Counted from the first letter of the stretch, positions 1 to 10,510 are shown. The stretch: DNA of 64,000 nt from Panonychus citri (GCF_014898815.1 NW_026515532.1:97843-161842); one strand, 5' to 3'. Translations and numbers: made by a program. Notes: generated by a model not told the origin, from the sequence alone.

Positions 1-272
1 CTTCTTAAAAGAAGTAAAAATGACTTGTAGCTTCTACAATGAATAAGAACAACTGTCTTTGTAGATGAACATAGAATAGAATTTTTATTCAAAAAGAACA
101 AGCTATTTAGAATCGAATAAGCTAAGTAGCAATAAAAGCTACATTGAGCTTTGTTCTTTTTATAAATATTCATAGCTTCATATGAATAAATTGATTGAAG
201 AAACTGTGATAAAAAACTTTGGAAAATTTTTTTGTTTACAGTGTAAACAATCATAACAAAAGCTACTTAGCT
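1..272. repeat. Cluster of short perfect hairpins
   Basis: Noncoding stretch left of the spliced membrane-protein gene, built from consecutive inverted repeats: CTTCTTaaAAGAAG (1-14), TTGTAGcttCTACAA (25-39), GTAGCaataaaaGCTAC (126-142), ATTCATAgcttcaTATGAAT (168-187), TTGTTTACagtGTAAACAA (232-250) and AGCTActTAGCT (261-272). A longer imperfect pair (about 91-104 with 146-160, AAGAACAAGCT against AGCTTTGTTCTT) encloses the third. AGCT-type stems recur in the array at 2678-3284, so the two tracts may be related. No coding potential is seen. Function unknown. Confidence 0.65.
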
Positions 273-415
273 GTTGAAATAGCCGGTAACGTTGGCGATG
301 AGTGTATACACAAAAAAATTAGGTGGTTCTGGTTATCATAAGATCAAGATTGATTGTTAAGATAAATTTTTTTTTGCAATTAATTATTCAAATTTTACAT
401 TGTTTAAATTTCAAC

Positions 416-1247
416 ATGAAGTTATTTATATTATTTTTTGTGCTATATTGTTGCTATAACTCTTGTGAAAATCAAATCGTGGACAAAAAGTTAGGTAAAG
501 CTTGAATAGAACCAAATTTGCTACAAGTTTCTCATTTTTCTCTCTATTGATTCTTAGCTCTACAGAAAAATCAAGAAAAGGTTATTTACTGTTTTCGTGG
601 ATTGAAAGTGCTGAAAAAAGGATGTCACTTTGTAGCAAAAAGACATGAATTAATTGTTCACCCCAGAAAAGACTGTCTACTTACTTTTCTTTGCGATGAA
701 GAAATAACAACGGTTCTTTGCTGTAAGTTTGACGAATCTTAACCGATTGTAGCAACTACACGATTTATCTTTTTACAGGTTTTTCTGATAGTGGATTTAA
801 AGGTAAAGATGAATCTTCTACACAGTTAATGGTCAACAGCTACATGGAAGAGGCGATCGATTCAGAAAGAGTTGATAAAAAATTAGAATCTGGAGAAGGA
901 GCTAAATTGATTTTGAATTTGGAGAAAGATAAAGAAATTAAAACATCGGAAAGCAAATTGTTCAATTTAGTTTTACTTCTAATTTGTCTTCTTTTGGTAT
1001 TGTTTATTATTCTTCTTGTAATTTGTATGTGCGTTTGCTACAAAAAATTTTTCAAGAAAGTACAAATAAGCGATAAAGCAAATCCAGAGGTAAGAGTTAC
1101 ACACCTACATGTTTCTAGTTAATTAGATATGAATTTTTTATTAAGACAGGAATAAAAACTGTGATAAGCGATAAAGAAGACAATCTCGTAGATTTTGTTG
1201 GACCTTCACCTGCTATAAAGGATGTTTTCGATCCGATTCAACCATAA
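416..1247 (+). CDS. Spliced single-pass membrane protein, unrecognised family
   Basis: Four exons, 416-494, 558-722, 779-1089 and 1146-1247, join with matching phases (1, 1, 0) at GT-AG introns of 56-63 bp and give about 218 residues. The N-terminus is a signal peptide (MKLFILFFVLYCCYNSC). A short cysteine-containing ectodomain follows (exon 2 ends near LCDEEITTVLC), then an acidic/Lys stalk, one strongly hydrophobic segment near residues 145-170 ending in CMCVCYKK, and a cytoplasmic tail of about 50 residues. The last exon needs the acceptor at 1144-1145; the AG at 1149-1150 would give an immediate stop. The gene ends 10 bp from the converging gene at 1258-1707. It sits left of Polinton genes and may be an element-encoded surface protein or a host gene; I recognise no family. 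Confidence 0.6.
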
Positions 1248-1257
1248 ATCTTTCCAT

Positions 1258-1707
1258 TTATTTTTGCGATATTCCTTTACTTATATTTTGTGAAACTTCC
1301 ATTTCAGAATCGTCACTACTATTTGAAGAAGATGACGATGAAGAATAAACACAACTCACTTTTTTTATATCTGCTTGCATTGTAGCCAAAACTTTCTTCA
1401 TGAATACCATGTCATTGGTCATAGACTTTTTGAAGTCTATCAGATCGCGCAATATTGAAGAAGTCATTGATAATTCAGTCTTCATAGACTTTTTAACATC
1501 TTCAAAGTAAAGATCAATTCGATGTGATAAACCGGCTCTGTGTTTTGGTTTCTTCACAATTTTAGGCAAGATACTCAAATCTTTACCACGAGAAATTCCT
1601 GGTGTTGGGTGAGACACTAATTCACACCGAGTACCACAAGAAGATGAAGTTTCATTTTCTCTACATCGCACTGTTTCATTGTTTTTCTTGGAAAGATTAG
1701 TTTTCAT
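1258..1707 (-). CDS. Unknown 149-aa Ser-rich-tail protein
   Basis: Open frame of 149 codons on the minus strand, converging tail to tail with the spliced gene ending at 1247. The protein is basic in its N-terminal half (KKPKHRAGLSHRIDLYFEDV). Its middle part (about residues 65-115) is rich in heptad-compatible Met, Leu and Ile and may be a coiled coil. A serine run followed by acidic residues (DDSEMEV) is near the C-terminus. I see no signal peptide, membrane segment or known motif. Tight packing against its neighbour suggests it belongs to the same compact element. I do not recognise the family. Confidence 0.45.
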   Translation of the reverse strand: MKTNLSKKNNETVRCRENETSSSCGTRCELVSHPTPGISRGKDLSILPKIVKKPKHRAGLSHRIDLYFEDVKKSMKTELSMTSSILRDLIDFKKSMTNDMVFMKKVLATMQADIKKVSCVYSSSSSSSNSSDDSEMEVSQNISKGISQK

Positions 1708-2677
1708 TTTGAAGTAGATTGAACTTTGAAGTTGAGAGTTTAAATGTTAGAAAATGAACAAGACTTTTAATAATTAAAGTTAACTTTTTAGATGGAGAGT
1801 TGAAACTAATTTGATTTCAATCAAAAATTGAAACGACATTAGTTGGAGATTTAAATAGGCCTTTTACTGTTTATATTTCGTATTAAATTTCCATAGAGTA
1901 TTTTTCTGATCACAAGGATGAACTATCTTTAAGTCACGTATTTGTAATTATTCTTTTCTTTAATCTAATTATTAAATGAAACATTTTGAATTGAATTGAC
2001 AATTGGATAAGTTGAACGAAAATGAGGAATAATCATTTGTGTAAATTGATTATACGATATAAAGCTACATTTTACATTAAATTTTGTCTAAAGGCATGAT
2101 GGTTTTTGAGAAAAAGAGATAATAATAAAACAAAGAATTAACTCAAGATCATGTTAAATTATACCAATGAGAAGCAATTTTGTTTCTTTTACGAAATTAT
2201 GTCATTTCATTGTTTATTTACTGGGTTGTCGATAAAGTTTAACCTGAATTAAATTTTGTATATAATGTTATATACCTTGGACGTATCGGTCCGAAAAAGC
2301 TGATAATAAATTAAAATATTATTACATTCATTGTATTATATAAATATTATATAGCGAATAGAATATTACTGTTTCAAACATGAAATGATAACATAATCAT
2401 CAATATACAGATACATAGCCCTCACTAATATTTCCATAGATTAATCTAAATACACAGAAATAACAGAATTTTCCATCGAATTTATAAGTAATTATCAAAA
2501 GCTTGAATTATATGACAGTAATCATGATGATTGTGAAGATGTCACAGAATATTCTTGTTAGAATAGAAAAAGGCTGTGATAGCTTTTGCAGTACTAATGA
2601 AACTGTATATAAACAGAGAAAATTTTAAGGGAAATCACAGTTGGAAATTCAGGTTAGTTAATAAACTTTCTCTGAGG
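1708..2677. other. AT-rich noncoding stretch
   Basis: No open frame or conserved domain is visible. The stretch holds the 5' flank of the minus-strand gene and scattered small inverted repeats such as GGACgtatcGGTCC near 2279. It leads directly into the hairpin array starting near 2678. Confidence 0.5.
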
Positions 2678-3284
2678 ATAACCACTGTCGTTATCAAGCT
2701 ATTCCTATGCTCAACAGCAAGGCTACAGCAGACATTGCTATAAAAGAAAAATCCTATGCTATCTAGCAAGGTAACGGCTAAGCTGAAGCCAACAATGAAA
2801 CCCTATGCTATTTAGCAAGGTCATGGCTCTAGGTAGCCACTATTAGAAACTTTTGCTCAACAGCTAAGTCATGGCTCTAGGAAGCCACTGGAGAAAGCCG
2901 TGGCTCCAAAGCCAGGTCACAGCGCTCGGACGCTACAATCCAAACCCTAAGGCTCGTCAGCTAGGTCTCAGCGCTCGGTCGCTACATGAAAATCCATAAG
3001 CTTATCAGCTTGGTCATAGCTCTCGGAAGCTACAATAAAAATCCATAAGCTTATCAGCTTGGTCATAGCTCTCGGAAGCTACAATAAAAATCCATAAGCT
3101 CAACAGCTTGGTCATAGCTCTCGGAAGCTACAATAAAAAATCCATAAGCTTAACAGCTTGGTCATAGCTCTCGGAAGCTACGATATAAAACCATAAGCTC
3201 TAAAGCTTGGTCATTGTCTAGCAAACAATGGAGTAGGGAAAGGCTCCACAGCCTCTACTAATGTCATAGCTTGATAACTACACG
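2678..3284. repeat. Tandem two-hairpin repeat array with compensatory changes
   Basis: About 12 diverged units start near 2703, 2752, 2801, 2849, 2898, 2945, 2994, 3043, 3092, 3142, 3191 and 3237 (spacing 46-50 bp). Each unit has a first hairpin with a 4-nt loop (AAGCTtatcAGCTT in units 7-8) and a second with a loop of about 6 nt (TAGCTctcggaAGCTA). Stem sequence changes while pairing is kept. The second hairpin is AGCA/TGCT in unit 1, GGCT/AGCC in units 2-4, AGCG/CGCT in units 5-6, TAGCT/AGCTA in units 7-10 and ATTGT/ACAAT in unit 11. The first is TGCT/AGCA, TGGCT/AGCCA, AAGCT/AGCTT or AGGCT/AGCCT. ATAACcactgtcGTTAT at 2678-2694 looks like the end of an earlier unit. Not CRISPR: there are no unique spacers and no cas genes. 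Confidence 0.85.
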
Positions 3285-3757
3285 TATTGTTTACTTTTTT
3301 GTACTATTAAGATAACGTATTCGTCATCTACATAGTTTTACAAAAAATAAACAACTTAAAGTGGTTTTGATTCCTCAAAAACATTTACTAATTTTTTAAA
3401 GCGAGCTCAAAATAACCTCATATTCACTTTATTTCTTTTCTGAATCACAGACATAAAGTAAAGTTTAGTTCTGGTGTGAAACGTTAAAATCAACAAAAAG
3501 CTGGTGTTATCAAATTATTCGAATTAAAATTAAATCACAGTAACGAATACCTGTTAATCTAAAGTGTTTGTTCGAATTCATCAGCTATAAAGCGCAGCTA
3601 TATCGGCGTTGACCAATTTATTATTCCTCATAACTCAGGTAAAGTTGAGAGTGATCTTAGAAGAATTCAACTTAAAGATCGAACAATTGCTGAACAACAA
3701 CCGGTTGATATATAAACAAATCTGGTTCGACAGGTAAATAGCGAAGATATCCAAACC
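3285..3757 (+). promoter_or_regulatory. Upstream region of the PC4-like gene with TATA-like box
   Basis: No open frame. TATAAAG at 3586-3592 lies about 165 bp before the start codon at 3758 and is a plausible core promoter element for the rightward gene set. Several CAG|GTAA-like strings (for example near 3640 and 3730) leave room for a 5' UTR intron, but I cannot fix one. Inference only. Confidence 0.3.
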
Positions 3758-4687
3758 ATGGAGTGGGACAATTTGATGTTCTCATTAGTTAGTACCTGTG
3801 GAGGTTTTCTTGCTGGAAAAACAAAGTCTATTCGTGTTGTCAGAGGAAAACAAGATGCTTATCTTGATGACGTTGATAAGCCTAAGACTTGGCTTAGTAT
3901 TGATTTACGAGTATGGACTAAAGAAGGCCTCTGGACTCCAACTGGTATTCGTCTTAAAGTTAAAGAACTGCAAAAACTTCAAACCTTATTGGAGGACAGC
4001 GATGATGAAGTGATTCAACATTTCTCCAACAACTCTTACTACAGGCGAACAGTTTATTTAATTGAAGATGAAGATGATAACTCTACCGAAAAGTATGCTG
4101 TTCTATTGGAGAAGGACAAAGTTACTGGTATTATGTTACAGAAGAAAGAAATAACAAGACTTCTGAGAATAATTCCACCAATGGCTTACTTTGTTGAAAA
4201 CTTTGATGCTGTTGAAGAAGTAGCTTCTGATATACTTTTCAACTGTATGAGTTTTATAATATTTCGAGAGGCTGCAAAGTACATCAAATCCATATGTCCA
4301 GGGTGTAAACAGTTAGGAAATAATGCTGAATATGAAGTTCTCTCACCTGCTGAACACACCTGTATTACAGTATCTCCTTCTTCCCTAATATGTGAAAAGT
4401 GGTTTGAAGAGTTACTTGTAACAAAGGCTTATGACAAAGACATGCAGAATCTTTTCATAAAGATAATGAATTTCTTTGAAAAGCCAGACCACGAAGCAGT
4501 TGGTCTTTTACAGAAACATTTCAATGAACAGAAGAAGAGCAAGATGTTCAGAGATGGAGTTTTGGCAGGGTTCAGCAATGAGAGATCTCCTTGTTTTGAG
4601 CTCGCTTGTGGTATAGCATATGAAGATTTAACTAAAGATATTCCCATCCCTTCTTCTCTTTTCCAGAAGCGTAAACGGAACGAATAG
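3758..4687 (+). CDS. PC4-like domain and zinc-motif protein of the Polinton
   Basis: 309 residues. Residues about 22-75 (KSIRVVRGK, WLSIDLRVWTKEG, GIRLKVKELQKLQTLL) match the pattern of the transcriptional coactivator PC4/SUB1 ssDNA-binding domain: a beta strand with IDLR-W, then a GI-L strand and a helix with KLQ-L. A second partly similar segment (YRRTVYLIEDED to ITRLLRIIP, about 91-142) may be another copy. A zinc-binding pattern CPGC...HTC lies near residues 180-203. The tail KRKRNE looks like a nuclear localisation signal. Likely role: single-stranded DNA binding or transcription in the element's nuclear replication. It is the first gene of the rightward block. The PC4 assignment is by eye and needs a profile search. 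Confidence 0.6.
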   Translation: MEWDNLMFSLVSTCGGFLAGKTKSIRVVRGKQDAYLDDVDKPKTWLSIDLRVWTKEGLWTPTGIRLKVKELQKLQTLLEDSDDEVIQHFSNNSYYRRTVYLIEDEDDNSTEKYAVLLEKDKVTGIMLQKKEITRLLRIIPPMAYFVENFDAVEEVASDILFNCMSFIIFREAAKYIKSICPGCKQLGNNAEYEVLSPAEHTCITVSPSSLICEKWFEELLVTKAYDKDMQNLFIKIMNFFEKPDHEAVGLLQKHFNEQKKSKMFRDGVLAGFSNERSPCFELACGIAYEDLTKDIPIPSSLFQKRKRNE

Positions 4688-5016
4688 TGGTATATCATTT
4701 AATCTTCATTTCATCATTTTTATCTTATATCTTTATCTTCAAATTTATTTTTAAAAAATTATTCTGTTTATCACATATTGTATTACTCTTAATCCGAAAT
4801 TGAAGTGTTTGTAACTCATTTCATTTAATTTTATTACGTTTCTTAATCATATTTTCTTGATAGTTAATTATTTTGTCTATTGCTATATCGTTTTCACTAA
4901 AACAAAAATTTCTGAAAATCCAAAAAAATTACAAAAATCGGAAACGGTAAAAAAAAATTGTAAAACAAAAAATAACAAAAAAAATAAAATTGTAAATATT
5001 TATATTTCTGCTTATC
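4688..5016. other. AT-rich intergenic spacer
   Basis: No open frame. The last 120 bp are nearly pure A/T with A-runs just before the polymerase start at 5017, consistent with a polyadenylation and promoter zone. No defined signal can be assigned. Confidence 0.5.
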
Positions 5017-8000
5017 ATGTTCACTTATAAGATTCTCTCCACTTCTGAAAGAATCAATTCAGTATGGAATTATATTGAGATATCTAGACAAATTGAGATA
5101 ACATATGACGGGCTCAGAGAAACCCAATCTCTTATTTCGCTTATCACTAACATCGAAGATACTCTTTTTATAGCTATTGCTGACATAGGATTCAGAGTTT
5201 CAGATAGCGATATGATCAAAATTGTTATACGAAACGAATCTCTAGCAAAAGATATATGGATTTCATTTCAAAGAGGTTCACAACTAACTAGAAATGTTAT
5301 AACAAACGCAATTTACAAAGTCTGTCAATCCAATATTGACTTTTTACTCGAAGGTATATTGACTGTAGACATCATTATTATTAAAATGCCTAGTGGAGGA
5401 GGGTATAAAAGAAAATATGGAGATACAGATTTATCTAGCTATGAAAGAAGATCGACTAAAACAATTATGATTGAGAAAGATGGGTTATGTTGCTCCAGGT
5501 CGTTAGTTGTTGGTAAAGCAATAGCAGATAATATGACTGGAAATGATTGGAGAAGATTGAAAGATGATGCAGGTGGTATTCAATTATTTGCAGCTAAGAA
5601 GCTTTGTAGTAAAGCAGAAATAATTCCATATGAGAACTGTGGGATAGAAGAGCTTGAAAAGTTTCAAACTGTACTATCTGATTATCGCATAGTTGTAACT
5701 GATGCCAAAACATCCACAACTATTTACAAGGGCCCTGAAAATACTAAATCTATTTATCTTCTTTATAAAGATAATCACTATTATCCTACAAGATCTTTAA
5801 AAGCTTTCTTAGGATTTGACTTTTTTTGTGAAAAATGTCTTAAAGGCTATCGAGAAAGAACTAGCCATAAATGTGAAAGTACTTGCGAATTTTGTTTTAC
5901 AACTCCTTCGTGCATTGGTAATGAGAAGATTGACTGTCAAGACTGCAATCGAATTTTTTGTCAGGATAATTGTTTCAAAAATCACATAGAGAACAAAACT
6001 TGTCAAACCTTGAAAAAATGTATTGACTGTAACCGATCATATAAGTCTAAACGTAAACATGTTTGTTATAAATTTTATTGTGTCATCTGCAGAGAAATGG
6101 TAGAATCCAAAAACCATTTCTGCTATATGACACGACCGAATCTTGACAAAATTAAAAAAGAAGACGAATCCTACAAAGTAATCATATATTATGATATTGA
6201 AAGCACTACATCCTCTTCGGGTATTCATTCTCCAAATTTATTGTGTTCATCACATCTATGTAGTCAATGTGAAGACAGTATTGATTCTGGTTGTTTGATG
6301 TGCGAGAAAAAAGATCAAGTGTTTGAAGGTTCTGACTGTGTTGCTGCTTTTTGTAAATGGATTTTCAGAGATTTGAGAAAACGAATTTGTGAAACGACAA
6401 AAGAGATTGGAGTTAGTAATCCTAAGATTTTCGTTATAGCTCATAATGGAAAAGCTTATGATTTTCATTTTATTCTTCAATACCTGAATGATAATCAAAT
6501 CGCAGGCACACCTAAAGTTATAAAATCAGGTTCTAAAATACTAACAATGAATTTTCTTAATGTTAAATTCTTAGACTCTGTATCGTTTTTGCCTATGCCT
6601 CTGAAAGCTTTACCAAAAGCTTTTGGTTTGGATGAACAAAAAGGTTGGTTTCCTCATAAATTTAATAAACACGAAAACTCGTCTTATATCGGTTCCTACC
6701 CTGATATCAGTTTTTATGACGTTGATAGCTTGTCAATAAAAGAAAGAAACTCTCTTCTTTCATGGTATGATAAAGTAAAATCAGAAAAATTTGATTTTAG
6801 ACTGGAATTGATAAAATATTGTAAACAGGACGTTTATATCCTCGCAAACTCGTTTCAAAACTTTCGAAGAAGCTTCAAAGAACAAACTTCTTTAGATCCT
6901 ATCTCTAGATGTATAACAATTGCTCAAGCTTGTATGGAAGTGTTCAAATCGTTTTTCTCAAACCAAAAACTATTGCTATCATTCCATGTCTTGGATATGA
7001 GCCGAAAAGAAAAAGTTCGGTGATAGGAAATTTTTGGCTCGACTGGATAGCTGAAGAGAAAAATATATCTATAATTAAAGAAAAGAAATTAAGTAAATAC
7101 TTTGTAGACGGATATGATCAAGAATCAGAAACTGTTTATGAGTTTTTAGGTTGTTTTTTTCATGGTTGTAAAAAATGCTACCCTAACGACAGAGAGTTCT
7201 CAGATGCGAAATGGCTCGATAAATCAATGGAATCACGCCATTACAGTACAATGAAAAAGATAGATGACCTCAAAACTCTTGGTTATTATGTCATAATTAA
7301 GTGGGAATGCGAATTTAGACAAAATGAAATGAAAGATAAAGAAACTATGTATCGTTATGAGAAATACTTGCATGACAAAAGAAACAGTAAGCCACCTCTG
7401 AATCCTAGAGATGCGTTCTTCGGAGGGAGAACTAATGCTATAAAGCTTTTCTACAAAGTAAAGAATACAGAGAAAATTAGATATTACGACTTTACAAGTC
7501 TTTATCCTTATGTCGTAAAGTACTGTGCATTTCCAATTGGTCATCCAGAGATCATTAAATTTAAGCTTGATAATGAAACAACATCAATAGATCAGTTTTC
7601 TGGATTTGTACTTTGTGAGGTTAGTGCTCCAAAAAGATTGTATATACCTGTTCTACCTGTTAAAATAGATGGAAAACTTATGTTTCCACTCTGTGTGAAA
7701 TGTGCAAAAATGCGAAATCAATCTGATTGTGACCATAGTGATAAAGAAAGAACTTTTATCGGAACTTGGACAACTCCTGAACTTATGAAAGCTATAGAAA
7801 AAGGCTATAAGATCTTGAAAATCTATGAAGTTTGGCATTTCACTGAATTCTATCAGTATGATCAAAATAATAAAGAAGGAGGTCTTTTTAGCGCCTTCAT
7901 GGATAAATGGCTGAAATTAAAAGTTGAGGCTAGTGGTTACCCTGAAAATGTAAAATCAGATCTTGATAGAAACGCTTTTATAAAAATGTATGAACAAAGA

Positions 8001-8807
8001 GAAGGTATAAAATTAGAGAAAGAAAAAGTAGTCAAAAACGCAGCACTCAGAACTCAAGCTAAATTGATGGCTAATAGTTTTTGGGGAAAATTCGCACAAA
8101 GACCAAATCTTCCGAAAACAATGTATATGCATAAACCTGATGAGTTTTTAAAACTTTTTGCAGACAATACAAAAACAGTTACAGACGCGTTTTTAGTCAA
8201 TAACTCCACTATGATGGTTCAGTTTGAGGATAATGAAGGTTTCATTCATGATCCAAAACATTCAAATGTTGTTATTGCAGCATTTACAACTGCATATGCT
8301 AGGCTCAAGCTCTATGATTTATTAGAGAAACTAGAAGATAGAATTCTTTATTTTGATACTGACTCTATTATATTTGTCGAAGACGAATCAGATAGATTTA
8401 AGCCTGAATTAGGTGACTTTTTAGGGGAGCTCACAGACGAACTAGCTGACTATGGTAAAGATTCTTACATAACAAAATTTGTCTCTGGAGGTCCGAAAAA
8501 TTACTCATACGAGATCTTTGAACCAATTTCTAATAGTCTAAATTACTGTTGTAAAATCAAAGGGATTACTCTTCACTACAAAGCGCGAGAGAAGTTGAAT
8601 TTTGACACTTTAGAACAGCTTATTAAAAATTCTATTAAAAATAATACCGAGGAAAAGATATTTGTGGAACAATTAGTTTTCAAATCTACTAAAGAAAATC
8701 AAGTTTCCTCGACCGAATATGAAAAAGCTTATAGACTTGTTTATGACAAAAGAAGAATAATCGAAGAGAATTATTCAACGCTACCTTTTGGCTACTCTCA
8801 GGATTAA
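5017..8807 (+). CDS. Protein-primed DNA polymerase B (frameshifted)
   Basis: Polinton replicase. The first frame (5017-7023) has the family N-terminal domain, a Cys/His-rich zinc region (CEKC to HKC...CEFC, about residues 275-365) and the 3'-5' exonuclease: Exo I YYDIEST, Exo II IAHNGKAYDFHFIL, Exo III YCKQDVYIL. The second frame, open to 8807, has the Polinton signature YEFLGCFFHGCKKC and the polymerase motifs: A YYDFTSLYPYV, B KLMANSFWGKF, C YFDTDS, then FVSGGPKNYSY. All catalytic acidic residues are present. The frames meet at a T5 run (6952-6956), where a single base appears to be missing. As it stands the gene makes only the exonuclease half. The cause could be a real inactivating deletion, an assembly error or, less likely, programmed frameshifting. 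Confidence 0.9.
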
Positions 8808-8942
8808 GTTTATGGTTCCTTGAGTCTTATCGTATTAATCTTCAAGTTGATTAACTTATACAAAAAACTATATAGTCACTTAACTTAAATTTTGTATTCA
8901 TATTTACTCTAAATGTTTACTGTTTAACATCATCAATACACA

Positions 8943-9602
8943 ATGAAAGTATCAGCTAGTACAATTATGTTAAGACACCCTTTTACTGCTATCATCAGTG
9001 GACCCACTGGATGTGGTAAAACATTATTTGTCCGTGAACTTCTCAAATTTCATAAAGAGCTTATATATATTAACCAGCCCAAAAGTTTAAAGGTTTTATG
9101 GTGCTATGGAATAAATCAGAAAATCTATGATATTCCTATACCTCATTGTGTAGTTACATATTTTGAAGGTATACCAAGAGAATCTGATATTGTAGATAAT
9201 TTACCAGATATTGTTGTGATGGACGATCTAATGAACGAGTCATCGAACGCAACAGATGTTAGTAACTTCTATACAAGAGGGAGTCACCATCTTGGTTTTT
9301 CAATTATTTCTATTGTACAAAATATATTTGCTAAGGGAAAGGAAATGCGAAACATAAGTCTAAATAGCCAAATAATTGTTTTGATGAAAAATAGAAGAGA
9401 TTTAAAACAAATCAATGCTCTTGGACAACAAATTTTTCCTTCCAAGGTGAAAAACTTTATGTCAGTGTACAGTGATGCTACAAATAAACCCTATGGTTAT
9501 CTACTCATAGACACATCACAGCAAACACCTGAGGAGCTAAGATTAAGAACAAATATTATACCTTCACCATCTGGAGCTACACAAACTGTATATTCTATAT
9601 AG
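8943..9602 (+). CDS. Polinton packaging ATPase (FtsK/HerA, A32-like)
   Basis: 219 residues, the usual size for Polinton ATPases. Walker A is GPTGCGKT near residue 20 and Walker B is IVVMDDLMNE near residue 90, followed by a sensor-like ISIVQN and the family tail LLIDTSQQTPEELRLRTNI. Known role in the family: ATP-driven packaging of DNA into capsids, homologous to the A32-type ATPases of nucleocytoplasmic viruses. It begins 135 bp after the polymerase and ends two bases before the next start codon. It looks intact. Confidence 0.92.
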   Translation: MKVSASTIMLRHPFTAIISGPTGCGKTLFVRELLKFHKELIYINQPKSLKVLWCYGINQKIYDIPIPHCVVTYFEGIPRESDIVDNLPDIVVMDDLMNESSNATDVSNFYTRGSHHLGFSIISIVQNIFAKGKEMRNISLNSQIIVLMKNRRDLKQINALGQQIFPSKVKNFMSVYSDATNKPYGYLLIDTSQQTPEELRLRTNIIPSPSGATQTVYSI

Positions 9603-9604
9603 AG

Positions 9605-9934
9605 ATGTCAAAAAACCTAGAATTTTGTCTTGATCTTTTCAAAACAACGAGTGTTGTTGAATCAAATTTAACTAAGCTCAAAATCATCAAGATGCTTCAA
9701 TGTTCAAGATTTATTAACTGTGCTTTACATGAAGTTACTTTAAATTTAATTCTTGGTAACTTATCGCTTTCTTCTGAACAGAAAAAAGAGCTGAGGCCCT
9801 TAAAAAAGTTCATTTATAAACTTAGTAAAAAATCTACATCTAAAAAACAAGTAACGCCACAAATGCTTAATAGCTATATAAAGTATATTAAAATTCTGTT
9901 ACCCTCACTAAAAGAAGTTATCTCTTTGAAGTAA
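9605..9934 (+). CDS. Small conserved Polinton helical protein
   Basis: 109 residues, predicted mostly alpha-helical and Lys-rich. The segment CALHEVTLNLILGNLSLS followed by SEQKKELRPLKKFIYKLSKK resembles the small protein found beside the ATPase in many Polintons (a pattern like C..NLL.GN..L...QK..LR..K). That family resemblance is from memory and unverified. No catalytic motif is seen; a structural or DNA-binding core role is a guess. Its stop codon overlaps the next start codon by one base (TAATG at 9932-9936). Confidence 0.65.
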   Translation: MSKNLEFCLDLFKTTSVVESNLTKLKIIKMLQCSRFINCALHEVTLNLILGNLSLSSEQKKELRPLKKFIYKLSKKSTSKKQVTPQMLNSYIKYIKILLPSLKEVISLK

Positions 9935-10509
9935 TGTTTCGCAAAACTATTGTGACTCCTGAATACGAAAACCAGATATCTCCAAAGAAAAAAAGTAAAT
10001 CTTCAATAAAAAATAAATCTGTTGATGTCAAACGTTGTTTTACTATAGATGAAGTGAAAACTCTTGCTTCATTATTGGTTAAATTGGCGCTTAAAAAATG
10101 TTATAATTATGACCGAGAAATTATTTCAATTGATGATAAACCTGTTGAAGGAAGTGATATCATAGATATACTACTACATGCTATAAAGCCTGAAAGCTAC
10201 GTTCAAGGATTTGAATTTCTACCTTCAATTTTATCTAAAGCAAATATAGATGAGATTCCTAATAAACTAATTTTAAACTCGATTCAGAATCCTGATCAAA
10301 GTCTACCAAGCCCTACATTAGATGTAATCACTCCTGACTACCAACCGGTAGAGCAAATTAACAATCAAGATGACGATAATGATAGTCAAACAACTGAGAT
10401 TATAATAGAAAATAATGATGACATTGTAAAAAGAAAATATACAAGAAAAAATTACAATAACCAACAACGTAGAAAATCACCGCGAACTAGCAAATGGTTT
10501 ATACCATAA
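9934..10509 (+). CDS. Unknown Polinton protein with acidic and basic tail
   Basis: 191 residues. The N-terminus is basic (SPKKKSKSSIKNKS). The middle (about 35-110) looks folded and helical (DEVKTLASLLVKLALKKCYNYD). A proline-rich linker leads to an acidic patch (QDDDNDSQ) and a basic C-terminus (KRKYTRKNYNNQQRRKSPRTSKW). It lies between the small helical protein and integrase, overlapping the former by one base and ending one base before the integrase start. I do not recognise the family. It lacks the His/Cys signature of the adenain-type protease that often lies in this neighbourhood. Confidence 0.6.
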   Translation: MFRKTIVTPEYENQISPKKKSKSSIKNKSVDVKRCFTIDEVKTLASLLVKLALKKCYNYDREIISIDDKPVEGSDIIDILLHAIKPESYVQGFEFLPSILSKANIDEIPNKLILNSIQNPDQSLPSPTLDVITPDYQPVEQINNQDDDNDSQTTEIIIENNDDIVKRKYTRKNYNNQQRRKSPRTSKWFIP

Positions 10510-10510
10510 A

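Noticed and set aside
2703..3284. CRISPR array
   Set aside because: Regular spacing and hairpins recall one, but the whole unit is repeated, there are no unique spacers and no cas genes, and the DNA is eukaryotic.
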